A program made the position numbers and the translations under genes. 64,000 nt of DNA from positions 1 through 64,000 of the forward strand of contig NZ_JADHDY010000014.1 of the NCBI RefSeq assembly GCF_016820535.1. Direction: 5' to 3'. This document shows, piece by piece, positions 57,706 to 64,000 of this stretch (position 1 is its first letter; every line of letters starts with the position of its first letter). Source of the stretch: Sporosarcina beigongshangi. Lineage in GTDB: Bacteria > Actinomycetota > Actinomycetes > Actinomycetales > Micrococcaceae. Below the pieces are notes generated by a model. That model was not told the DNA's origin. It was given only the letters and a program-made list of their open reading frames with translations, and ran no database searches.

Positions 57706-57909
57706 ATGGGCATGAACGAATTGCCAGCCGCGTACGCAGAATACCTGCAGGGCAAGGACGAAAGTTTCATCGACACCGTCCTGCCGGTCCTCAAGCAGTC
57801 AGTCGCCGAGAAAACGCACGGCGTCCGTGTCACCATGAACCCGCATGAGCTGCAGGCCCGCACCGATCCCACCATTCCGTTCGGTAAGATCCACGAGGAC
57901 GTCGACTGA
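57706..57909 (+). CDS. Small conserved hypothetical protein
   Basis: A 67-residue protein, MGMNELPAAYAEYLQGKD and on to IPFGKIHEDVD, with no membrane helix and no recognised domain. It has a plausible fold: helix-rich N-terminus, then short strands. The start is ATG at 57706 or 57712. I do not recognise a function; codon use resembles that of its neighbours, so I regard it as real. Confidence 0.6.
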   Translation: MGMNELPAAYAEYLQGKDESFIDTVLPVLKQSVAEKTHGVRVTMNPHELQARTDPTIPFGKIHEDVD

Positions 57910-58006
57910 CGAGTCCTGCGCAAGTTGCCTGGAAGCGTTGCCCGCGTGAGTTGTCGGCGCGGTTTGCCAACGCAGGGTGCGCGGCCGGGCCACCCGGGCG
58001 GCCCGG

Positions 58007-59272
58007 CTAGGCCTTGGCGTCCAGCAGAAGCTGCTCGGCGCTGGCGTTGAAGGACTTCTCCAGCACCAGGCATGCGGCGCCGAAGGCCTCTTCGCCGGTG
58101 GTCAGCCTGGTGCCGGCAATCTCCACCGAGTGGACGCTGGTGGTCACGCTCAGCGCCGCCACCAGCGCGGGCACCTTCGACAGGTACACAGGAGCCAGCG
58201 CCGGCCAGAACGGCCCGCCAAACACCACGCATTCAACGTCCAAGAGGTTGGTCATGACCGAGACGGCCCCGGCCATGCGCCGGGCGGACCTGTCCAGGAT
58301 TTCGACGGCGGACGGCTCGCCTTCCTCGGCGGCCCGGGCCACGGCGGCCAGCTCGTCGGCCAGTGCAGGCACCGGCTCCCCCGCAACAAGCTCCGGCAGC
58401 ACGCCGGCTTCCCGTGCCATGCACACGATGGTTTCCGGCATGCAGGTGACCTTGACGCATCCCCGCCGCCCACAGTCGCACAGGGGGCCGTCGGGGTCCG
58501 TGATGATGTGCCCGATTTCGCCGACGTTGCCCGACGAGCCGCGCACGACCTCATCGTTGAGCACCAGCCCGGCACCGATCCCGGTGCCGATGTAGACGTA
58601 GACAAAGTTTGCTGCGGCGCGGCCGGAGCACGCCCACAACTCGGCCACGGCCGCGGCCGTGACATCCTTCTCCACGATCACGGGCAGTCCGGTGGTTTCG
58701 GCGAGGATGTCGCGGAGCGGGACGCGGGTCCAGCCGGTCATGTGGGGAGGGTCGATGACGGTGCCGCTGGCGGCATCCACGGGACCCGGCGTGGCCACGC
58801 CAACCCCGGCGATGCGCCCGAACGGAATGCCCGACTGGTTGATGACGGCAAGAATGCGGGCGCCCATGTTGGCGACGGCCTCGGCCGGCTCGATCCCCAG
58901 TTCGGTGGCTTCGTCCACCGAGAACAGCACGGTGCCCACGGCGTCCAGCAGGGCGTAGCTGGTGAGTGCGGGGTCGATGTGAACACCGACCGCGTACATG
59001 CCCTTCGGGTTCAGCCGCAGGATGGTGCGGGGCTTCCCGGGGCCGGATCCATCCTTGCCGGCTTCCACGATGAGGCCGGAATCCAGCAGCCGCCGGCAAA
59101 TGTTGGACACCGTCTGGGCGGCGAGCCCGGCCAGCGCTGCCAGCTCAACCCGGCTCAGTCCTTCTTCGGAGCGCCGGATGGAGTCAAGGATGACGGCCTG
59201 GTTGAAGTCGCCCATCTTTGGCAGATTCGTGCCGCGGCGTCGCTGCGGCACCCCTGGCGCGGGAGCATTCAA
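58007..59272 (-). CDS. ROK-family transcriptional regulator / sugar kinase-like protein
   Basis: A 421-residue protein with an N-terminal winged helix (LDSIRRSEEGLSRVELAALA) and a ROK domain whose zinc loop is CDCGRRGCVKVTCMPE. It probably regulates sugar use in response to a bound sugar or phosphosugar. TTG at 59272 follows AAGGAG at the proper spacing. No sugar operon is adjacent. Confidence 0.9.
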   Translation of the reverse strand: MNAPAPGVPQRRRGTNLPKMGDFNQAVILDSIRRSEEGLSRVELAALAGLAAQTVSNICRRLLDSGLIVEAGKDGSGPGKPRTILRLNPKGMYAVGVHIDPALTSYALLDAVGTVLFSVDEATELGIEPAEAVANMGARILAVINQSGIPFGRIAGVGVATPGPVDAASGTVIDPPHMTGWTRVPLRDILAETTGLPVIVEKDVTAAAVAELWACSGRAAANFVYVYIGTGIGAGLVLNDEVVRGSSGNVGEIGHIITDPDGPLCDCGRRGCVKVTCMPETIVCMAREAGVLPELVAGEPVPALADELAAVARAAEEGEPSAVEILDRSARRMAGAVSVMTNLLDVECVVFGGPFWPALAPVYLSKVPALVAALSVTTSVHSVEIAGTRLTTGEEAFGAACLVLEKSFNASAEQLLLDAKA

Positions 59273-59402
59273 CTCGTTCTCCTTGAAGTTTTGTGTGGCG
59301 TGACGGCCCGGTACAGGTGGCGGCCTCCCCCAAGGCGCATGCTGTCACATTACCTTGCAGGCGCCCCGCCAGCGTACACGCCACGGCGCCAGGCCCCTGC
59401 CA

Positions 59403-60557
59403 TCACAGGGATTTTACAGATTTCGTGACGGTGAACTTGCTGTTGCGCCCCACCACGTCCGTGGCGCCGATGGTGCGCCCCAGCGCCTCCTTGTAGTCCA
59501 GGTGCCGGTTGTAGACGCACCACAGTTCCCCGCCGGGCGCCAGCACCCTGGCTGCGGCCGCAAAAAGCTTGTGTGCGATCCCGGCGTGCACCGCGGCACC
59601 GACATGGAACGGCGGGTTCAGCACAATCAGCTCGGCCGACGCCGGGGCGAAGCTGCCCAGGGCGTCGTCGCGGACGGTGCCGATCCGGTCCGACAGGCCG
59701 TTGGCGGTGGCCGTTTCCGCCGTCGCCGCAACGGCGGCAGCCGACTGGTCGGTGGCCGTGACGTGCAGCCCGGGCCGGGCCTTGGCCAGCGCCGCGGCGA
59801 TGGTGCCGTTGCCGCAGCCCAGGTCCACGGCAGCGGCCGCGTCCGGGCGCATGCCGTCCATGAAGCTGAGCAGGAAGCGGGTGCCGACATCCACCTTGGT
59901 GCCACCAAACGTTGCCCCGTGGGCGCACAGCCAAAGGCCCAGCTCCGGGTGGAACTCCTTTTTGGGGAAGTCCGACGCCGGGCCCTCCCCACGCGGCCCC
60001 GTCACCAGCAGGGGGCGGGACTTGCGCCACGCCAAGCCGGGCGTGACGGAAGAGAAGGATTGGGACAGGACTGCGTTCATGGCCACGGTCATGTGCTTGA
60101 TGCGTCCGCCGGCGAAGATGCGCACGTCGCGGTGTGCGTGGGCGCCGATGAGCTGCGCCACCTCGGCGACCTCCTCGAGGCTGCGCGGAAGCTGCCACAG
60201 CACCACCTCGGCGCCTTGGAGCAGTGCGGCATCCAGCGGCATGGACGAATACGAGCCCGCCAGGCCGAGGCGGGCGGCATTGGCGGCCAGGGCCAGCTCC
60301 CCGGACAGTCCGTCCTGGTGCACCCGCAGGCCGCTGAGGCCGTGGACCGCTGCGGCGGCGAGGGACAGCGCACCGTAGCGCTCGCCCACGATGGCGACAC
60401 GTCCGCCGTCGACCGTGGAAAGTGCGGCGGACGCCTCCCGGAGGATCAACTCATCCGTGGCGTCATGGGCGAATAGGTTGGGCGCCTCGACGTCCGGGAA
60501 GCGGCGCAGGGCGCCAAAATCGAAGGGCGGGTCCTCAATGCTGCTGTTTTGCTCCAC
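59403..60557 (-). CDS. RsmC/RlmG-type rRNA (guanine-N2) methyltransferase
   Basis: A 384-residue protein with a degenerate N-terminal methyltransferase-like half and an active C-terminal half. The SAM motif is VDLGCGNGTIAAALA near residue 240 and the catalytic NPPF is in IVLNPPFHVG. Whether the target is 16S G1207 or 23S G1835 cannot be decided. It diverges from the aquaglyceroporin gene. Confidence 0.88.
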   Translation of the reverse strand: MEQNSSIEDPPFDFGALRRFPDVEAPNLFAHDATDELILREASAALSTVDGGRVAIVGERYGALSLAAAAVHGLSGLRVHQDGLSGELALAANAARLGLAGSYSSMPLDAALLQGAEVVLWQLPRSLEEVAEVAQLIGAHAHRDVRIFAGGRIKHMTVAMNAVLSQSFSSVTPGLAWRKSRPLLVTGPRGEGPASDFPKKEFHPELGLWLCAHGATFGGTKVDVGTRFLLSFMDGMRPDAAAAVDLGCGNGTIAAALAKARPGLHVTATDQSAAAVAATAETATANGLSDRIGTVRDDALGSFAPASAELIVLNPPFHVGAAVHAGIAHKLFAAAARVLAPGGELWCVYNRHLDYKEALGRTIGATDVVGRNSKFTVTKSVKSL

Positions 60558-60629
60558 CGGGACACTCTACCGCCCGGGAATTGGCGCGGCGGCCCCCACC
60601 GCCCCGGGTGCGCGCCATCACACAAGTCG

Positions 60630-60635
60630 TATACT
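60630..60635 (+). promoter_or_regulatory. Candidate -10 element of the aquaglyceroporin gene
   Basis: tatact lies 61 bp upstream of the start at 60697. No consensus -35 is visible at the right distance. Confidence 0.3.
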
Positions 60636-60696
60636 GGGGGCAGTCACCTAAAGTCAAGATACGTCGCCGTAATCGACGACTCTAAGGATGATCACC

Positions 60697-61686
60697 ATGA
60701 GTGTAATAACCCCGCTGCGGCGAAGTGTTCGCGAGGGCAGCGGTTTGAAGCGTGTGGGCGGAGTTTGGGGCGAGCTTCTCGCGGAATTCCTCGGCACTTT
60801 TGTCTTGATCTGCTTCGGTGATGGCGTAGTTGCCATGGCCGTGGCGGCACTTCCCGGCAGCGGACGCGCGGCCACCGACACCACCATTTTCATGGCGTCC
60901 GGTGACTGGCTGCTCATCACTTGGGGTTGGGCCCTGGCCGTCGCCATGGGCGTGTATGTCGCGGGCGGGGTGAGCGGGGCCCACCTGAATCCGGCTGTAA
61001 CCTTGGCGTTTGCCGTGCGGCGCAAGTTCGCGTGGAACAAGGTCATCCCGTATGTTGTGGCCCAGGTGGTGGGCGCCTTTGCCGCCGCTGCGCTGCTGTA
61101 CGTGGTGTACTTCAACGCGATTGACGCCTTCAACACCGCCGCCAAGACGCAGCGCAACGAAGCCGGCGGGCTGGCCACCTTCTCTATTTTCGCCACCTTC
61201 CCCGCACCGTACTTCAAGGGGAACCTGACCATTCCGCTGATTGACCAAATTGTGGGCACGGCGTTCCTGGTCATGCTCATCGCGGCCATCGTCGACATGC
61301 GCAATTCGGCCGTCAAGGCCAACCTGGGCCCGCTCATCATCGGCTTTGCCGTGGCGGCCATCGGCATGTCGTTCGGCGCCAACGCCGGATACGCCATCAA
61401 CCCGGCCCGTGACTTCGGCCCCCGCGTGTTTGCGTGGCTGGCCGGCTGGGGTGATGTGGCCATGCCGGGAACCATCACCGGGGTGCCCGGCGCGTTCAGC
61501 TGGTATTTCTGGGTGCCCATTCTGGGGCCGCTGATTGGCGGCGTGATTGGCGTGCTGCTCTACGACTGGTTCATCGGTGACATCCTGCACGCCCGCCAGG
61601 CGCTGGCGGAGCAGGAAGCAGCCGCCGGTGGCAGCAGCGGGGCGCATGCCGCTCCGGAACCGGGCCCTGCCACGGATGAGGAGTAG
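60697..61686 (+). CDS. MIP/aquaporin-family glycerol facilitator
   Basis: A 329-residue channel with six membrane helices. The two NPA motifs are AHLNPAVTLAFA and GYAINPARDFGPR; the Asp after NPAR is typical of glycerol facilitators. A 25-residue insertion before the fourth helix matches GlpF-like channels. ATG at 60697 was preferred because TAAGGA lies 7 bases upstream; 60688 is an alternative. No glpK or glpD is adjacent. Confidence 0.93.
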   Translation: MSVITPLRRSVREGSGLKRVGGVWGELLAEFLGTFVLICFGDGVVAMAVAALPGSGRAATDTTIFMASGDWLLITWGWALAVAMGVYVAGGVSGAHLNPAVTLAFAVRRKFAWNKVIPYVVAQVVGAFAAAALLYVVYFNAIDAFNTAAKTQRNEAGGLATFSIFATFPAPYFKGNLTIPLIDQIVGTAFLVMLIAAIVDMRNSAVKANLGPLIIGFAVAAIGMSFGANAGYAINPARDFGPRVFAWLAGWGDVAMPGTITGVPGAFSWYFWVPILGPLIGGVIGVLLYDWFIGDILHARQALAEQEAAAGGSSGAHAAPEPGPATDEE

Positions 61687-61753
61687 CCTGACCATCCTTG
61701 GGCAGGTGCGGGGCGCTGCCGGGCGGCTTCTGCCCGGCAGCTCCCATCCTTGC

Positions 61754-61815
61754 GTGCAGCGGTTGGCGGAGCGAAACAGCGAAAAGGCGCTTTCCATGGG
61801 CAACAACTGCCACAC
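61754..61815. repeat. REP-like palindromic element, family 1 copy C (degenerate)
   Basis: The gcgaaaaggcgctttcc centre and right-arm gcaacaactgc match copies A and B; the left arm is more diverged. It lies between the convergent aquaglyceroporin and YchJ-like genes. Confidence 0.6.
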
Positions 61816-61835
61816 GGGACTGGGGAGAAGCGGCG

Positions 61836-62237
61836 CTAGGACAGTTCCAGGGCATCCACGTAGAACCACCGGCCGGCTTCCCGAACGAAACTGCTGGTCT
61901 CCGTGAACGAGTCCCGCCGCCTGCGGTCCGCAGCGCTCCTGTAGTGGGCACGAAAGGTGACTGTGCCTGCACTGGCGAACGCGCCGCCGTCGTGCGTGGC
62001 GAGGATCTCCAACAGGTACCACTGCTGGTCCGGATCAAGTTCCAGGCCTTCCGGGCGGGTGTCCGGATGCCAGGTGCGCAGCAGGTAGCCGGCATTGGCC
62101 GTGGCGAAGGCGCTGAAGCGCGAGCGCATCAGCGCCTCGGCCGTGGGTGCGGGCACCTCCGTGGACAGGTACCGCTGGCAGCAGTTGCCGAACTGTTCCC
62201 CACTGTTGCAGGGGCATCGGGATTCGGGGCCGGTCAT
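61836..62237 (-). CDS. YchJ-family SEC-C motif protein
   Basis: A 133-residue protein with a zinc-binding SEC-C motif at the N-terminus (CPCNSGEQFGNCC, residues 8-20) followed by the YchJ domain (YLLRTWHPDTRP, VTFRAHYR). The role is uncertain. ATG at 62237 overlaps the stop of the GntR gene (ATGA) and GGGAGAG precedes it. Confidence 0.92.
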   Translation of the reverse strand: MTGPESRCPCNSGEQFGNCCQRYLSTEVPAPTAEALMRSRFSAFATANAGYLLRTWHPDTRPEGLELDPDQQWYLLEILATHDGGAFASAGTVTFRAHYRSAADRRRRDSFTETSSFVREAGRWFYVDALELS

Positions 62238-62971
62238 GGGTTCTCTCCCTGCTGGATGGGGTTCGTCTGCGAATGGAACCACTCGATGTGGTGGCGCAGT
62301 TCGCGGGAGGCCGCGGCGCCGTCGTTCGCCAGGACGGCAGCAAGGATGTCCTCATGCTGGCGGCGCAGTTCCGGGACGATGCCTTGCCACATTTGGTCGG
62401 AATCAATGGCGGCGCTGACGTAGCCCTGGATGGCCGAGCGCAGGGACTCCATCATGGCAGTGATGACGGTGTTGCCGGCCAGCGAGCTGAGCAGGACATG
62501 GAAGGCCGCGTCCAGGACATGGAATTCCTCCCGGCCAAGGTCCGGCCGCGCCATCTGCTCCAGGAGCAGGTGCAGCTGCTCTTCCTGGCGTTCCTGCCGC
62601 GGCTGGTGTGCGGCCTCCTGCGCGGCCCAGGTCTCCATCATGATGCGGGTCTGGACAATGTCCGCCACCGGAAAATGGCTGGTGGCCATGTGCAGCCGCA
62701 GCGTGGAGGCGAGCCCGGCCGCCGGGTTGGCGATGACCACGGCGCCGGACTGCGGGCCGGAGCCGGTGCCGGTGCGGACCACGCCCATGGCGTCCAGGAC
62801 GCGGATGGCGTCGCGGACGGAGGCACGGGAGATGCCGTGCTGCGCGGCCAGGACGCGTTCCCCGGGCAGCTGGTCGCCCACCTTGATCCTGCCGTCGCGC
62901 AGCTCCGCCTCAATGCTGGTGAGGACTGCTTCGTAGCTGCGGGCGGCGGGGGCTGGGTCTGGGATGGGCAC
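62234..62971 (-). CDS. GntR-family (FadR subfamily, FCD domain) transcriptional regulator
   Basis: A 245-residue regulator with an N-terminal winged helix (GDQLPGERVLAAQHGISRASVRDAIRVL) and a C-terminal FCD domain with metal-ligand residues in EFHVLDAAFHVLL and EHEDILAAVLA-like helices. GTG at 62971 was chosen; a frame continues upstream with no good start. It is coupled to the YchJ-like gene. The target is unknown. Confidence 0.9.
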   Translation of the reverse strand: MPIPDPAPAARSYEAVLTSIEAELRDGRIKVGDQLPGERVLAAQHGISRASVRDAIRVLDAMGVVRTGTGSGPQSGAVVIANPAAGLASTLRLHMATSHFPVADIVQTRIMMETWAAQEAAHQPRQERQEEQLHLLLEQMARPDLGREEFHVLDAAFHVLLSSLAGNTVITAMMESLRSAIQGYVSAAIDSDQMWQGIVPELRRQHEDILAAVLANDGAAASRELRHHIEWFHSQTNPIQQGENP

Positions 62972-63151
62972 GGCTATATTGTTCCAGACTTTGCGCGGGC
63001 GCAGGCGTGGAGGCGCACCTCGCGGGACCCAAATGTGCCAGAGTGTCCAACGGTGTGGGCGGCTGTCCGGAATTCCCCCGCGACTGGCGCCCTGCCCGGC
63101 CCATCGTGCAGGTGCCGGCCCCATGAAGCCTCTGCATGTGGTGCGGCAATA

Positions 63152-63185
63152 AAAAGGTCCGGTTCCTTGCGGAACCGGACCTTTT
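63152..63185 (-). terminator. Terminator after the tRNA-Ala genes
   Basis: aaaaggtccggttcc (63152-63166) pairs exactly with its complement (63171-63185) around a ttgc loop; a T-rich run follows on the minus strand. Confidence 0.92.
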
Positions 63186-63191
63186 CTTTGG

Positions 63192-63264
63192 TGGAGCTGA
63201 GGGGACTCGAACCCCTGACCCCCTGCATGCCATGCAGGTGCGCTACCAGCTGCGCCACAGCCCC
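63192..63264 (-). tRNA. tRNA-Ala(GGC), second copy in transcription order
   Basis: The cloverleaf folds from ggggctg at the 5' end to cagctcc plus discriminator A and encoded CCA (63189-63191). The anticodon loop atggcat gives anticodon GGC, decoding GCC. Sequence identical to the copy at 63324. Confidence 0.97.
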
Positions 63265-63323
63265 AAAGAACAGTATTAAGTTATATAACGCAGTCAGAAT
63301 ATTTCAAAACTGACCGTGTTTGG

Positions 63324-63396
63324 TGGAGCTGAGGGGACTCGAACCCCTGACCCCCTGCATGCCATGCAGGTGCGCTACCAGCTGCGCCACAGCCCC
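63324..63396 (-). tRNA. tRNA-Ala(GGC), first copy in transcription order
   Basis: Identical 73-nt tRNA with encoded CCA at 63321-63323. The two copies are separated by about 56 bp and should be transcribed together from the promoter at 63449-63478. Confidence 0.97.
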
Positions 63397-63448
63397 AAAC
63401 ACTTGCCGCTTTCCCTGACCTGTCGGTCTTGGCTGAAGCAACCTGTCC

Positions 63449-63478
63449 ATAGTAGAGCACCTTTTGGCGTAGTGCCAA
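63449..63478 (-). promoter_or_regulatory. Promoter of the tRNA-Ala pair
   Basis: On the minus strand, ttggca (63473-63478) and tactat (63449-63454) are separated by 18 bp, a good vegetative promoter. Initiation would fall about 45 bp before the first tRNA. Confidence 0.7.
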
Positions 63479-63663
63479 ATCGGCGGATTCCGGCCCGTTG
63501 GTCCGGCCCACAATCCGCCACGCGGGGCCCATCAACAGCGGACTTTCCGGCGCCCGGACAGGCATGGACGCCAGGGACAAACAGCCACCGTCGCCGTTAG
63601 CAGGGACCGAACCGAGTTCCCGGCACGGCCGGGCAAGCCGGCAGCGGACAGGCACGGATGACT

Positions 63664-63785
63664 TATGACGCCGGTCCCGCCAGTCGACGGCGAAAGGGCA
63701 CCCCCCGCCATGGAAGATTTCGAAAATGACGCCGATCCCGCCAATTCGTCACGAGATCCCGTCGTCATAAAGCGGGATCGGCGTC
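63664..63785. repeat. Palindromic repeat cluster, family 2 (second site)
   Basis: gacgccgatcccgc at 63728-63741 and its exact inverse at 63772-63785 form a 14-bp inverted repeat. A variant (gacgccggtcccgcc) lies at 63667-63681. The same core occurs at 34391-34514. Confidence 0.8.
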
Positions 63786-64000
63786 GAAAGGCAGGAGCCG
63801 CGTCGATGGACGGAGCGGCGCAAAAGTGCCCTCACGTCGCGGGAACCGGGTTCCAGGGTCGCATGGTGCAAGCGTCTCTCCCAAGCGGGGCCCGCCCGGC
63901 CGAACCGGTCGGGCACGGACGGACTGTGCAGGCTGCCTGCGACGGGGACGCGCCTGGTTGAGGGCCACCCGTCTGCAGGGCCCTGCGGAGGGCCGTCAGT

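Larger units (their letters stand above)
63397..64000. other. Intergenic region with repeats and the tRNA promoter
   Basis: No credible protein gene. It holds the tRNA promoter, a ggcggatt/aatccgcc inverted repeat (63481-63520) and the family 2 palindrome cluster at 63664-63785. Confidence 0.65.

Noticed and set aside
63665-63961. A 98-residue open frame near the right end
   Set aside because: It runs through the palindromic repeats and has no ribosome binding site or family features.

Overview
The window is a high-GC actinobacterial chromosome segment, most likely from Arthrobacter or a close relative in the Micrococcaceae (inference). Support comes from mycothiol-dependent enzymes (S-(hydroxymethyl)mycothiol dehydrogenase and a mycoredoxin), a CDP-alcohol phosphatidyltransferase of the phosphatidylinositol-phosphate synthase type, a class Ib nrdHIEF operon, and gene order yebC-ruvCAB-yajC-secDF-relA. 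No rRNA operon, prophage, insertion sequence or CRISPR array was recognised. Almost all of it is ordinary chromosomal backbone with small lineage-specific additions.

Layout. 0.1-5.5 kb: a GNAT gene, aspS, hisS and a divergent cyclophilin. 5.6-7.8 kb: a DUF349 protein and an AbiEi-like orphan. 7.8-17.8 kb: a long minus-strand block pdxT-yebC-ruvC-ruvA-ruvB-yajC-secD-secF-relA (translation, recombination, protein export, stringent response). 17.9-23.4 kb: an asparagine synthetase fused to a CofE-like domain, an M3 peptidase and a coupled GNAT gene. 23.5-24.2 kb: a decayed dapA-family pseudogene. 24.3-32.7 kb: a minus-strand block DUF6504-dnaE2-thrS-HIT-pgsA followed by pdxS. 32.9-35.7 kb: GNAT, an SRAP/YedK peptidase, and a type II tryptophanyl-tRNA synthetase with a complete ribosome-mediated attenuator. 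36.0-38.2 kb: mycoredoxin, mscR and an MBL hydrolase. 38.4-46.5 kb: a metabolic mixture (lipoate ligase, thioesterase, DedA-like protein, a damaged FAD monooxygenase, FadD, P450, NUDIX, YiaA, VOC). 46.6-51 kb: nrdHIEF with probable NrdR boxes. 51.2-63.1 kb: LysR, ALDH, metF-metE, ROK regulator, rRNA methyltransferase, aquaglyceroporin, YchJ-like protein, GntR. 63.2-63.4 kb: two identical tRNA-Ala(GGC) genes.

The most informative non-gene features are intergenic. Upstream of trpS lies a 13-codon leader peptide with tandem Trp codons, followed by mutually exclusive hairpins. At least two families of dispersed palindromic REP-like repeats recur 20-58 kb apart. A 27-bp perfect palindrome is followed by a tandem 30-bp repeat at 38.35-38.45 kb. 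Two genes, ruvC and trpS, have no ATG, GTG or TTG available at the expected start and appear to start at CTG. The dnaE2 operon lacks imuA and imuB immediately upstream. An FAD monooxygenase seems to have lost its GD FAD-binding segment by an in-frame deletion.
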